DNA of 64,000 bases from Primula veris (GCA_963682055.1 OY821745.1:23681342-23745341); one strand, 5' to 3'; shown: positions 23,240 through 34,494, numbered from the stretch's first letter. The notes: generated from the letters alone by a model not told the origin. Translations and numbers: made by a program.

Positions 23240-24528
23240 ATGTCTTCCACCTCTCCCAATCAATCAAATCTCAACTATGAAGATGACAACACTCTTAGAG
23301 ACTTCATGAATCAATCCAAAACCAGTACAGGTTCTAAGGCTAAGTTAAGTGAGTCTTCTTCTAAGAAACGTAGGTCTAAGAAACGTCCTCGTAGAAACCT
23401 ACAAGATGATCCTATTTCTGTTAAATATGTTTATGATACTCTCTTCAATGAGGTAGATCCTAGATTCTAGAATAGGATTATGTATGATAGGTTCAGTGCA
23501 CTTGCTAATAGGGAGATTCATGCTGAAAGGCAATTAAATTTGGCTATCTATAGGCACATTCAGGTGCATGTTGAGAAATTGTTAAAAGATGTTGGTTTAG
23601 AAAGAACAATAAGCTACCCTGACTCCTACTTTCCTGAACTAGTTAAGGATTTTTATGCAAATTTAAATGCTGGTGTCTTTGATGAGGGAGATACAGCCTA
23701 TGGGAGGGTGTATGTGAGGGGTCTCACTTTAGATTTTACCCCTGAGTTGATAAAAAAATTTCTAGGTTCTCCTAGTCCCTCTGAGAGTGGTGGTGATTAT
23801 GACATGCATGTTGTAGCTCTTGTCATTACAGGAAAGACCAACAGGTTTGATGGCACTTCCATTAAGACTTCCTCACTTACTCTTAGTTTTGATGTGCTAC
23901 ATAAGATTGCTAAGTTTAATTGGACTCCAACCAAACAACCCTCTAGAGTCAACAAGGATATGGCAGTCTTTATCTATAAAATCATGTCACAGATACAAAT
24001 TAACTTTGGTAATCATGTGTTCAATCTCATCAGAGATTTTTGTGATGTTAAAGCTCCTTCCATTCTGCTACCCTTTCCTTGCTTGATCACTGACATACTT
24101 CTGTCTCAAGGAATGCCCACATCTTCCAACCATCCACTCCTAACTCATTTGAAAAAGTTACCAAGTGTCCTCCTCCCTTGTACATCTCTGCAAAGCTTCT
24201 AAAGTAAGGACATGTGAATGACATCACTGGTGAGAAAGGGAAAGAAAAGGAGACAACAAGTGCCCCTTCTAAGAAGAAAGGAGTTAGACGGTATCTCCTA
24301 CAAAAACTGGCTACCAATCAAGAGAGAAGGGTTGAGCTAGATACTGATGACTACTCTCTCAGCAGTGAGGAAGATGAAGAGATAAAGAAACTGCTAGAAA
24401 ATCTCACAGAAAGTGAAGATGAAGGTGACAGTGACAGTGGCTACTCTCTCAGCAGTGAGGAAGATGAAGAGATCATCAGAGATCCAGCTCTTTTAGAAAG
24501 AGCTCCTTACTCCAGAAGGCCACTTTAA
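23240..24528 (+). pseudogene. Extra 3' ORF of a SIRE-type copia (plant transposon protein domain)
   Basis: Starts MSSTSPNQSNLNYEDDN with a Lys/Arg-rich patch (KKRRSKKRPRR, a possible nuclear signal). TAG at 23468 interrupts, and the same frame continues from 23471 with YPDSYFPELVKDFYANLN and TAYGRVYVRGLTLDFTPELI. These resemble the putative plant transposon protein domain found in many plant transposon ORFs. After the stop at 24200 a frame change leads to an acidic tail (24214-24528) in which YSLSSEEDEEI occurs twice, from a short tandem duplication. No signal peptide or transmembrane segment is evident, so an envelope role is not supported. Function unknown; now broken by one stop and one frameshift. 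Confidence 0.75.
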
Positions 24529-24913
24529 ATCCCAGTTTGTCTGGGTTCTGCCAAATAGGAGGAGAATGAAGAAGTTTATGTGTTCATGTTTATGCTTTTA
24601 TTTTCAATTTCAGTTTCAAATTCTGTATCTGCAAATTCTGTATTAAGACTATGTTGTGCCAGTATTTGGCCTTATGTTTTCTGCAATTTATTTATGAATT
24701 ATGTTTGTTTTTGGAATTTGAATATGATCTGAAATTCTGGTGAATGGATATTTATTTATGCTTAAATGATGTCTGCTACTCTAACTTGCAGGGGGAGCTT
24801 AAACAGTTGACACAAAAGCACTGAAAAATTATATGCAGTAAAGAGACTGTGTTTGATAACAAATTTGTAGGTGGAATGCTTTTTATAAACTTATATTATT
24901 TGTCAAAACCAAT
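24529..24913 (+). other. Copia 3' untranslated region
   Basis: Non-coding sequence between the 3' ORF and the polypurine tract; it includes a second purine stretch (GCAGGGGGAGCTT near 24788). Confidence 0.55.
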
Positions 24914-24933
24914 GACAGGGGGGGGGGGGAGAT
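24914..24933 (+). other. Polypurine tract with a 12-G run
   Basis: GACA then twelve G, then AGAT, directly before the LTR start TGTTAGG. Confidence 0.85.
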
Positions 24934-26049
24934 TGTTAGGACCAGATTTCTGGCTCATATACTGTTTATTGTCTATTGGTTTGAACTAAATAATTCTAGG
25001 AAGATGTTAAGAATTGAGACAGCTTTTTGGTTTCAAGTGAGGTTGCAACCTCAGTTGCAACCACAGTTCCAATCTGCTGTTCTGCAGGATTCTGTCCAGT
25101 TCTGTATTTCTGCATTACTATTCTTTAATGATGATTATTTTTTTTAAAGTATGCAGGATATATTCTCATATGTTCTTAAAGATTTAGTTTGTGTATATTG
25201 AGAATATTAAAGTGATAAGGAAAGATATTTCCTAAAAGATATAAGGATATTAGTTTATAAAGATATGTTTCCTTTTAATAGGCAATCTAGATCTCTATTC
25301 TTATGCAAGTCTTTATCACTTAATTCAATCTATGTTTCCTATCAAAATCAGTATGATCAATTTTAGATTGAATGAAATATGGAGTTAATGTTTCAAATAT
25401 ATATTCAGAAAGATTTTATCTCTAAAAGATACTATCTTATATGTTACTTGCTTTAGGAAAAGATTAAGTCCTATTTCCAAGCTAGTTATTAACAGGTACT
25501 ATCTTATGAAGATTGAGATCAATCCTACGCTGAAGGATCTCGTGCAATATGGAAAGATTGAAGTCAATCAAAAGAGTCAAAAGCAATCAACAAGATCTTG
25601 AAGAAAAAAGATTGTTTTTACTCCTTTAAATAGTTGATAACTATGCTTGTAAAATTGTGTGTTCTAAATTATAAAAAACTCATTCTTAAGAGAATACACA
25701 GTGAGCTTTTAAAATAAAACAATGGTGGAATGTCATTGATATTTTGAGTGATAGTTATAAGGTAGGAGCAATATAGAGATAGGCAGAAAAATCTAGAGAG
25801 AGTCTGAGAGTTTTTCATTAAGACTTAAATCCTATATTGTAAGCTTTTATAATATCATAATCTGGGTGAGTGCCTCGGAGACGTAGCCTAGTTGGGTAAA
25901 CTCCGTTGTTAAATGTTCGTGTGATTTAATTCAAGTACATTTAACTTTACAAGTTCTGTCCATCATTATACTTAGGTTCCAACCTCAGTTGCAACTGCAC
26001 TTGGAACCTAACTGCATAACAGCAACTAGAACAGCGGATCGGAATTTCA
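24934..26049 (+). repeat. 3' LTR of the SIRE-type copia
   Basis: Starts TGTTAGGACCAG after the polypurine tract and ends at ...GGAATTTCA where the duplicated F-box segment begins (26050). It has the usual copia R-U5 signature (GAGTGCCTCGGAGACGTAG with GGGTAAACTCCGTTG, 25869-25915). GTTGCAAC-type motifs occur near both ends (25033, 25045, 25990). No 5' partner exists in the window. Confidence 0.85.
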
Positions 26050-26582
26050 AAAAATAACCTCGAAGGAAAATGTCGGAGTCGTCAGCATATCCTTTTAATT
26101 TCCAGTAAGTGTGGCCATCAGTATCGGAAATTAGATTTCTTGTTCTGGCAGCCTCATAGCTCCGTTTTTCAATGAGAATTATTGGCGAATATCAGTTAGA
26201 TTCTAGGATCAAATGTTGTAGAGGATGCTAACTCAAATAATGGGCATAATAAAATCTACCAGTTTTAGGACATTTACAAAAGTAATTTTCACTTTACCGA
26301 TTCAACACTGAATCAAAAAAAATTATTAATTTCATTCATTTATTTTGTCAATCCATTTGATTGATTGTTAGTCAAATCACAGTCTAAATATTTTTCTTTT
26401 TAACTAAGCAACCCTATCACGTTTTACTAAAGATAGATTCAAATTTACAATGGAAAGGCAGTATGAAAATTAACCAAGAACAAAAATAAAAGGTTAAAAA
26501 CAAACTTGTATACTCACTTGGTACACAAAACTTCATCACATAGAAAAGGGGAAAGTAAGTATTTTAATCCTTATTGAAGAGC

Positions 26583-26703
26583 TTAAACTTCATACTCATC
26601 AACTTCCAAATTAATACTGTCCAACTTCAGTATCTCCAATATATCGAGAGGCTTGGAGAGGCAATTCTGCAAAGCTTGTAGCCATGATGAATCCTTGCCA
26701 CTT
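26583..26703 (-). other. Terminal exon of the minus F-box/FBD gene
   Basis: Behind a TTGTTTAG acceptor the minus strand encodes about 39 residues, including CLSKPLDILEILKLDS, and ends in TAA (26583-26585). The same exon is at 49632-49753 in copy 2. Confidence 0.65.
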
Positions 26704-27799
26704 CTAAACAAGAAAAAACATAGATATCAGTATATTATCATAGTCATTAGAATTTAATCGACTGATTTCGAATTATAATACGTACTTATTTCTAAGTTTT
26801 TGTTAATCATGGTGAGAAAAGAAATATGGAAGTGGATAACTGGGGACTGTTTTCTTAGTGAAATTTCTGTAGTATAGTACTTTTGTTTTGCAATGTGGAG
26901 TTCTCAAGTAACAGAAAAAACAGTCGAATCTAAGAAATGTTATATGCTTTAATATAAGCTTATATATCAAATATCAAATATATAAAAAAGATGGACAATC
27001 AAACCTATTTCTCGATTCACTATAAGCCCAAAGAGGTGAATAGGGTCCCAAATAAGGAGAGATCATATGTAAAAAGCAAGTCCGATTACGTCTCTTCCTA
27101 ATCCTAAATGGAATGTAAGGATTCATATGTAAACATAGTATCTATTTAGATACGCTCGAATAACCCCTTCTCATAATGAGAATGTATATTCCTATTTCGG
27201 TCTGGTCTGGTATGGAATGAACTTATAATCATGGAATCGACTCAATTATCAGATTTTAGATTATAAGTTCATTACCTTAGCCCATTCCCGTTTTGGACGG
27301 AACAGATTTACGAATTATTTGATTCCAGTAATTAGTGAAAGGATCTTAAACTAAGAAATAGACCCTAGAACCTAAAATAGGGTATCCTGAGCAATTGTAA
27401 TAATCGGGTTCATAGATACTATTACATATACAATCATACTAAATTCGATGGAATTGTTTGATCTTATCTTCTATAATTTCGCACGTAAGGGGTTATTTCT
27501 TGGTTTCGTCCAGTCATTAATAACTTTATTAATTTAGATAATAATAGATAGAAACAAAGCTTGTAAGGAATCTTACTAAAACCAAGAAATATAGGCCTGC
27601 CTGCCATCCACACCAGAATAAATAGAAAAACCAGCTAGTGGAGGAAGACGAGTTTTCCAAAAAAATCAGCCAGTGGAGGAAGACCCCCTATTAATAATAT
27701 TTTGACCGAGATGAAGAAACTACATTTTTGAAGATGACAATAAGACGTCTTGTTTATGAAATGAAATTTCGTTTGCCTAAGTTCCGAATACAATTACGC

Positions 27800-28502
27800 G
27801 TTTTAGTTGGAGTCGGTTGCAGTATCGGTTGCAACTGAGTATGTAACTGACAGAAAAGTAAATAACGCAGTTGCATTTTTTAACGAAGTTCAATTTCACA
27901 AAGTCCACGTATTCGAGGCACTCACCCAGTATTTATTGATATTGAAAAACCTACGATCGTCGACTTTAGTCTTACAATACCTACTGAATCCCTCACTAGT
28001 ATAATCATATCAAACTCTCGCTCCTACCTAATCAACTATCAATCTCACCATGACATCCCGTCATGTTTTTTTTCTCTTAAAAATAATTTTTTTCTCAATA
28101 ATTTCATGGGTTTCTTTCGCTCTCTTTGGTGTATACTCTATGGGGTAGAAAGCCACGAAATAATGAGTCTAAATGGCTTTATTTATGCCCTTACAAAGAA
28201 CCCCTAATTCATGACTAACTAAGAAGTATTTACTTTCTTGATATTTACTTGATTGACAAGTCTTTTCTTTGAATATCTTCTAGTATTCAATCCAATTAGT
28301 AAAAGATCTCTTTCTTTGTTTATTCCTTCCAGAATTGTTGCAGATTTCTTTTTACTTGGTCATCACGTTTTTTGCATCATAAAATCTCTTTGACCGAATC
28401 TTTCCATATTCTGTCCAACATAGTCAGTTGTTGCCTCGGTTGCAAGTTACAAGAATTGAAATAATTTATATTGCTGATAAAATTTAACCCCCTAAGGCAA
28501 CA
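27800..28502 (-). mobile_element. Copia LTR relic inside the F-box gene, minus strand
   Basis: On the minus strand it has the copia LTR signature GGGTGAGTGCCTCGAATACG followed by TGTGAAATTGAACTTCG, like the 24934-26049 LTR (GAGTGCCTCGGAGACG), and shares GTTGCAACY motifs at both ends. A likely start is TGTTGCCTTAGGGGG at 28502. No clean TSD found, so the borders are approximate. It is part of the 2.7 kb missing from copy 2. Confidence 0.6.
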
Positions 28503-30701
28503 AGAATGCAAGAACAAAGGAGTATCAAATGTTATGAAAACAAAGGAGTGATTAAGATAAAAAAAAAACAAAAAAAAACAAAGGAGTATCAAGCTTACCA
28601 TTTTTTGTTCTTTTTTTTTAGAAACAAAAAAAAAAATACAAATTCACACGACAAAAATGCCTTTCGTTCTTTTGTCGAATAGTTGGAGTCGATCAAGATC
28701 TGAGAGTCCACGAGTATTTTGAGAAATTCAACAACTTCCCGGTAAACTCATCCTCTTCTATCCGACACTTATAGAATTGAATTTTCAACTTCTCCAGAAA
28801 TTGGCAATTTCTTAAAAAATACTCAAACATACTTGCCTTCTAACCTGAATCGAGACTCTTGCATGCATTGTGAACAATGGCAAACAAGAACGTACACTTG
28901 TGAACCTTACAAGATTAGTGTTCTCCCATTCCGATGCGATAAAGCCCTGGCAATTAACGAACCGATATTTAATAAAGCGAATAAATATCATTCAGGTGAA
29001 AAAATGCTCATAAAAAATTAGACTTTCATTAACTTACCTCCGTAAAAATGATAACTTCCAGGTGAGTTGGCACATTCAGAAGATCTGGTAATGATGCAAA
29101 AGAGGCCTAGAGACATAACCAATCTTCAAGCAGCTGGCAAGATTCGAAAATGTGGGTAATTCACTGTAAGGATTTCGAAAAGTATTCTAGACACCAAAGT
29201 ACACAAAAAAGAAAGTAAGAAAGCAATTAGACCTAAATTCCTAAATCCCTTTTCCACGTTGATAGTGAAAAGGAACGTTTAACATTTTTGTTCAATGCTG
29301 TTGTTGATCCACAAAAGGAGTATGTTTTCAGTTTCCGCATACGTGTATGACAACCAATTAATTCCTATAAAACTGCTCATTATTAGCTAATTTGAAACGT
29401 TAAAAGACAGGTAAGAAAAAGTTGATTCCGACAACGATAAAACAAGAATATGAAATAGATGAATTATTGTGTAAATAAATAATAAAATTACGAGGGCAAG
29501 AGAGACTTGCATCAACTGTCTTCGTACATAGATGGTAGTGTCGAGCCCAATACGAACAAGTTTTTTTTTTTGGGTATCCATAACATGTGACATATCAAGT
29601 ACTATCATCACAACTTGACTGATTACTAATCACCCTCTCTTCGTTTCGGAAAACTAGACTCGATATTCGAACTTCTAAATGTCATCTCGGGTGAAGCTCT
29701 GAAATTAGGATCCACCGCGGGTGGTCTAGCTGTATTATCCTGTGGTGGCGGCCTAGGATATCGAGACGGAGGTGTATACCTTCTTGAAGGACCTCTCAAA
29801 GTGCCACCTTGCACCATATATACCTGAGGTGTTGTTAATGGATCATTCTGATTAATTAATGAAATTGTAGCCCAAAGAAATACAAGCCTTAACCAATGAT
29901 GTCAACTTAGTTTTTCCGGAAATCTCCCTATAGCTTCGGATTCCAGAAACCCAAAGCATAAAAGACTAGGAGCTTTGATCACCAGTATGAAACACTTACA
30001 TCCTCTAATCCAAGTCTCCCTAATAGTAGGGTGCGAGACGTCGATCAGCATTTTATAGTTTACAATTATCAAGCACTAAATCCTCATGTACGGGGAACAT
30101 TGAAAATGACAAAAAAAATCCAGACAAAATACCGAAAGATGCACGTCGAAGGTGCAAAGTCTTTGAACACGGAAGACATGCAGAATCAGGAATTTCAAGA
30201 AAAAGATTTCCATGAAGTTTCAAAACAGATAGCATTTCGTAAGAGAAATTCTCCCGAGTTAGAGTTTCAAATTGTCTAAAAAAACTAAAACATCAATTTC
30301 TTTAACACCATGGAATATCCTTGAATTAATCCATGAACTAAACCTATGATCTACAGCAGAGCCACAATGTAGTCTAAACTTATCAATTGGATTAACACTA
30401 TAAAGTGCCAAGACACACGTAACAAACTGACATAACTTATGAAGTTAGTTTTAGTAGTTTCAACATTTTATCAGTAGAAGAAACAACAGGAGAATTATGA
30501 AAGTGGGGAAATCTACCAAGGTGGATTTAGTAGTAATAGCATTTTATAAGGTGGGAAAATATCAAATTTGAGGAAGGGAACGTAAATAAAGAGATATTTA
30601 CACCTGGTAGAGAGAATACTTGTACGGACCGAGTATTCAGTTGGGAGAAACGAGAGTATAACGAATCTTAGATAATCTGGTAGAGAACTTAGTCCGTCCA
30701 T

Positions 30702-30973
30702 TTTCGTTAAGCCTAAATAATAGGCGAGATTTCCGCCGATATATAATATGTATACATAGTTAGAGGGAAAAAGAATGAGACAGTGTATCTGATTAAAGTG
30801 TGTTTATACTGCCTCAACAGAGTGAAACACATGACAATACACATGTCTTCATTCCGTTGAGACAATATAAAGACACTTGAATGAGGTACACTCTCTCATT
30901 CTCTCTCTCCCCCAATATATATGCATATTATATAATGTCGAAAAATCTAGCCTATTATCTAGGGTTTATGAAA
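30702..30973. promoter_or_regulatory. Shared promoter region of two divergent F-box genes
   Basis: 272 bp separate the two F-box start codons. For the plus gene a TATAAAG lies at 30866-30872; a TATATAAT-type box near 30738-30746 could serve the minus gene. The layout is preserved in copy 2 (51026-51297, TATAAAG near 51190). Promoter activity is inferred. Confidence 0.45.
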
Positions 30974-31845
30974 ATGGACAAACTAAGTTCTTTACCAGAT
31001 GATCTAATATTCATTATACTCTCATTTCTCTCAACTAAATACTCGGTCCATACAAGCATTTTCTATACCAGGTGGAAGTATCTCTTTATTTACGTTCCAT
31101 TTCTCGATTTTGATATTTTTCTACCTGATAAAAGTGACGTTGTTACTATTAAATCCAGCTTGGTAGATTTTCACCACTTTCATAATTCTTCTATTGTTTC
31201 TTTTTTACTCATCAAAGTTATGTTGGAGCTAATAAAACCAACTTCATAAATTATCTCAGTGTGTCACTCACTCACCTGTGTCTTCTCACTTTATAATGTT
31301 AATCCAATGGATACATTTAGAATACATCGTGAATCTTTGTAGATCATTGGCATGTTTGGTGGATTAATTCCATGATATTACGTGGTGAGGAAATTGATTT
31401 TTTATTTTTTTAAACTACTTGACACTCTAACTTGGGAGACTCTCTCTTGCGAAATGCTATATGTTTTTAAACTTCATGGAAATCTTTTTCTTAAAATTCC
31501 GGATTCTTCATGTCTTCCGTGTTTAAAGACTTTAAACCTTCGAAGTGTGTCTTTTGGTGTTTTTTTCTAGACATGTTTTATCATTTCCGATGTTCCACGT
31601 ACTTGATGATTTAGAGCTTGTTAATTGTGACTTAGAACCCTACTAACATGAATATTTTGATTCGAAGATGTAAACGTTTCATACTGGTGATCAATGCTCC
31701 TAGTCTTTTGTGCTTTGAGTTTCTAGAATCCGGAGCTAGAGAGATCTGGATTGATCATTTGAAAGGTGGTGAATGGGTTGGGTTTCGGTTGACCCATACT
31801 ATTTTAATCATTTTACAATTTATCTTTTCAATGATATAATGTTCG
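30974..31845 (+). pseudogene. F-box/LRR/FBD gene, copy 1, plus strand
   Basis: I chose the ATG at 30974 because it gives MDKLSSLPDDLIFIILSFLS, a canonical F-box start. An in-frame upstream ATG at 30881 would add 31 unrelated residues. The frame runs through YTRWKYLFIYVPFLDFDIF and VVTIKSSLVDFHHFHNSS to a stop at 31247. Downstream, in other frames, are LRR-like pieces with ETLSCEMLYVFKLHGNLFLK and PDSSCLPCLKTLNLRSVSFG (31430-31565) and INAPSLLCFEFLESGAREIW (about 31695-31755). Several frameshifts separate them, so it is a pseudogene or a truncated F-box ORF of 91 codons. Confidence 0.75.
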
Positions 31846-31889
31846 GTCTTTTATAAAAAGAGAAAATGTATATTTGAGAACTTAAAATG

Positions 31890-32953
31890 ATGGATCATTC
31901 GATAACGAAGCCACTGGTTCAAGAGAAGGTCGATTTGAAGTTCGAACAAGTAAGTTATGAATTTTCGTAAAATATAAGGCAGGCACTGGTGCTATCAAGG
32001 CAAACACTGGTGCTTCACACGTTGAAAACTGACAGAATGTTCCAGAGGCCCAAGCACTGGTACTTCATGGTTAAAGCACAGGTGCTTTAGATTTCAGGAA
32101 CTCCAACCCACCAGCAAATGCTGCCGCACTGGTGCCTCAAGTTGAAGCACTAGTGCTCCAGTACACAGATTCATAAAACAGCTTTTTAGATTTTTCGAAC
32201 AGTGGGTTTTATCTATTGGATATAACATATAACCAATCCAAATGGTCGTATGGTGTCCAATGGTTATTTTGGGCTACATATACACCTTCATCTCTCTCCC
32301 AAATCACCAAGAATCAATCCTAACTTCCATTGAAACATAACTTTGGCTCAAAACTCCATCAAATATCACAAATTAGCTTAGTTAGAAGTAATCAAATAGT
32401 GAGGGTTGTTCTAGTATTTGACAATATTGGTAAAACACAAATTATAAGCTCAAAATTGAAAAAGTGATTGGATATAGGCTTAAAAGTCAATTTGTGACTT
32501 AAAGCTCTGGATTAAACATTCGAGTTTACTCAAGGTTTCAGAGGGAGCTTTTAAGTTGGGGTTTTGTATACTCTTGCACTTATATCAAGATTGTATTCTC
32601 GGGTAGAGGGTTAGCAAATCAATTGATTAGCTCGGTAGGATTTGTAATGTTGTGAAGAAAATTATAGTGAAATACTCGGTAAATTTATTTTCAAGAATAG
32701 GACGTAAGCGGGTTAGCCGAACCTCTATATATCGAGGTGTCAATCTCTCTTCATTTACTCTTTACTTTCCTCAACTTATTTATTTATGATTGTGTCGTTT
32801 GCTTCAACTTATTTATTGTTTATCATAGTATATTTATTATTGAAAGTAGATATCGAGCTAGTTGCCTCGTTAATTACGCTTAGAATTCAATTCCGTGAAA
32901 AACGCTTAAAATCTTATTCACCCCCAATTTAAGGGTTTGCCATCTCAGGCCAA
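31890..32953 (+). mobile_element. Probable solo copia LTR (copy 1)
   Basis: Typical copia R-U5 layout: AGGACGTAAGCGGGTTAGCC then GAACCTCTATATATCGAGG, then TTATTCACCCCCAATTTAAG near the end. The 5' part carries six or more copies of a near-palindromic GCACTGGTGC motif (31982-32160). It is duplicated at about 58555-59610. Exact ends and TSD not identified. Confidence 0.6.
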
Positions 32954-33327
32954 CAGTGGAGATAGTCGGAGCTGCAGCCTCCTCCGCCCTCATTTTCATA
33001 AAAAAAAAATTAAGAAAATATACAATTTTACAATATATATTGATTAAAGTCTTCAAATATTAGCTTTTCAACCCCCATTTACCAAAAATTAAAGTCTGTA
33101 ACCCTTTAAATTTTTTTGTTTCGTCCATGTGTACTTAAACAAACAATAAGAAAATATCTCGGGTGGGTTGGGTCCCACAACTCGAACCCAACAAATATTT
33201 TTCCTACCACTCGAGATCCCTTGGGTTGACGGGTTTTATACCCACTCCTAAATTAATTGAGAGTTTCTATGATCCAATCTGTTTTCTTAACAATACTCTT
33301 GTTACATCTATGGTAATTATAACTAAG

Positions 33328-33398
33328 AACAAAGTGACTTGACAGGGTGTGTGAAGTCCAACGTTCTCACACAGGTAGAAAATGTAAAGTACTTGGAT
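33328..33398. other. Sequence between segmental duplication and MITE
   Basis: The duplication with copy 2 ends at about 33327, and unrelated sequence follows up to the MITE. Its last nine bases, TACTTGGAT, resemble the TACTTGGTC after the MITE. Confidence 0.5.
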
Positions 33399-34171
33399 GG
33401 GAAAAAATACGTTTAGTGTAGTGTACGGACAGTGTTTAACAATTTATGTAAGAATCCGAATTTTCGTAAGAAAATACTGTGGTAAAGAGAAGTGAGCTAT
33501 CCCACATCGCCTAGATATATAGTACCTATATGGTATATAAGGTAGGAGTATCCTCCTTCTTATCACCAAGTCCTTTTAAAGTCATGCGGCCCGAGAAGCG
33601 AGGACGAAATCGGGCCAAAGAGGACAATATTGGTGGTAAGAAGCATATGGTGGCGGTCTGATCGGAGGACTGGGTCATTACAATTGGTATCAGAGCCGCT
33701 ATCTAACCGATGTGGGCACTAACAATCTCGGAAGGATGTCGTGCCTGACGAGGACGTCGTGTCTGAAGGGAGGCAGATTTTAAAAACCAGGATTTTTGTA
33801 GGAAAATACCGTGGTAAAGATAAGTGGGATATCCCACATCGTTACAATTTAGGTACTAGAGTACCATTTTTAACAATTTTTGTATTAAGCTACAAATTTT
33901 TGCCTAATTAAAAACCTAACAGAATAAAATGGGGAAATTAATTAATGTCATTATATCTCAAATTTCGGGATCTATTTATGAAGTACGTTGACAAAATTAT
34001 GATCATTATCTAATAGGTGAGAGAATGTTAGTGCAATTTCGTCATTTTGTTTAACATCGGGCCCTCAATTATGACAAAATTTATAGATTAGTAACTCAGT
34101 TGTTAAAATAGTACTCGAATACCTAAATTGTTAACCGCTGGTAGTAGAGTACACTAAACGTATTTTTTCCC
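33399..34171. mobile_element. MITE interrupted by a TRIM
   Basis: Terminal inverted repeats: the left end GGGAAAAAATACGTTTAGTG (33399) is matched by the reverse complement of the right end (to 34171). The match extends imperfectly through GTTTAACAATTTA. The flanks TACTTGGAT and TACTTGGTC agree at seven of nine positions, compatible with a decayed 9-bp TSD. No coding capacity. A second left-end fragment of the same family lies at 34377. The core is split by the TRIM at 33447-33846. Confidence 0.75.
33447..33846 (+). mobile_element. TRIM (miniature LTR retrotransposon)
   Basis: The 5' LTR 33447-33682 (236 bp) starts TGTAAGAATCCG and ends GGGTCATTACA. PBS TGGTATCAGAGC is at 33685-33696. A short internal region ends in the purine tract GAAGGGAGGCAGA. 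A 3' LTR remnant (about 33778-33846) keeps the two ends (AGGAAAATACCGTGGTAAAG and CCCACATCG...TTACA) but lacks the middle. Five-base TSD ATTTA on both sides (33442-33446, 33847-33851). Non-coding, as TRIMs are. Confidence 0.88.
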
Positions 34172-34214
34172 TACTTGGTCCACCTTGGATTTTCGGATGA
34201 GTCGGTACAAGATC

Positions 34215-34290
34215 TGAGGGTAGAGCTTGTAGCTCAATATTTTACAAGACCAACTAAGCGTTTGAATCTTTGCACGTATAAGCTATGGAT
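34215..34290 (+). ncRNA. tRNA-like / SINE-head-like sequence
   Basis: TTGTAGCTCAATATT resembles a pol III A box and GCGTTTGAATCTTTGC a weak B box, at tRNA-like spacing. No acceptor-stem pairing, poly-A/T tail or TSD can be shown, so this is a tentative relic. Confidence 0.3.
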
Positions 34291-34376
34291 TTCTCCAAAG
34301 TTGTTTGCTTTTAAACCTAGTCTTTTGCCTTTGCAGTGAGTTTCATCTCTGTAATAATTTACTGTGATATATTTAT

Positions 34377-34412
34377 GGGGAAAAATACGTTTAGTGTACT
34401 TTTTATGATCTT
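34377..34412. mobile_element. End fragment of the same MITE family
   Basis: GGGGAAAAATACGTTTAGTG matches the left terminal repeat of the MITE at 33399; no partner end is found downstream. Confidence 0.65.
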
Positions 34413-34430
34413 TGTAAGTTGAACCACTTT

Positions 34431-34494
34431 TCTCTCAAAGGGTATAATTCGTGAATCTTTGTAAGAAAGATTCATGAATTATACACTTTGAGAG
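34431..34494. repeat. 64-bp inverted repeat (hairpin)
   Basis: TCTCTCAAAGGGTATAATTC pairs with GAATTATACACTTTGAGAGA, and GTGAATCTT with AAGATTCAT, around a short loop near 34461. About 28-base arms with three or four mismatches. Confidence 0.85.

Larger units (their letters stand above)
10898..26049 (+). mobile_element. 5'-truncated SIRE-type Ty1/copia retrotransposon
   Basis: It keeps part of reverse transcriptase, RNase H, an extra 3' ORF, a polypurine tract and a 3' LTR. The 5' LTR, gag, protease and integrase are gone. A complete gypsy element (11626-21651) sits in the RT/RNase H part, with TSD GTCTG. An additional ORF between pol and the 3' LTR is a feature of the SIRE/Maximus group. 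The LTR ends against the duplicated F-box segment, which begins at about 26050. Confidence 0.85.
26583..30701 (-). pseudogene. F-box/LRR/FBD gene, copy 1, minus strand
   Basis: F-box proteins recruit substrates to SCF ubiquitin ligases. The N-terminus MDGLSSLPDYLRFVILSFLP with RTSILSTRCKYLF (30701-30513) is a plant F-box (usual Trp in SxRWK is Cys). Then, with frame changes: an LRR-like part with FRLHCGSAVDHRFSSWI and LKLHGNLFLEIPDSACLPC (to about 30080); a piece with CFILVIKAPSLLCFGFLES (about 29990-29910); an exon ending TFSNLASCLKIGYVS / SLPDLLNVPTHLEVIIFTE with a GTAAGT donor after 29038; an FBD exon beginning KASMFEYFLRNCQFLEKLKI (28840 down to about 28700) behind a TTAG acceptor; and a last exon 26703-26583 with WLQALQNCLSKPLDILEILK and a stop. 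A copia LTR lies in the large intron. Frameshifts and missing joins make it a probable pseudogene, though the exon order is complete. Confidence 0.75.
26050..33327. repeat. Segmental duplication, copy 1 (F-box region)
   Basis: Matches 49103-60005 in the same orientation: 26050-27440 with 49103-50480; 30158-31420 with 50483-51744; and 31420-33327 with 58090-60005. Copy 2 lacks 27441-30157 and carries a copia insertion with TSD CTTGA. The segment holds two divergent F-box/FBD genes and a copia LTR. Confidence 0.92.

Noticed and set aside
29626..29817. 63-codon Pro/Arg-rich minus-strand frame
   Set aside because: Inside the F-box gene region, no recognisable domain, no clear link to flanking exons; left unannotated.
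33447..33846. Cassandra-type TRIM with a 5S rRNA-like promoter
   Set aside because: Layout is TRIM-like, but I cannot see the conserved 5S internal promoter sequence in the LTR, so only the general TRIM call is kept.
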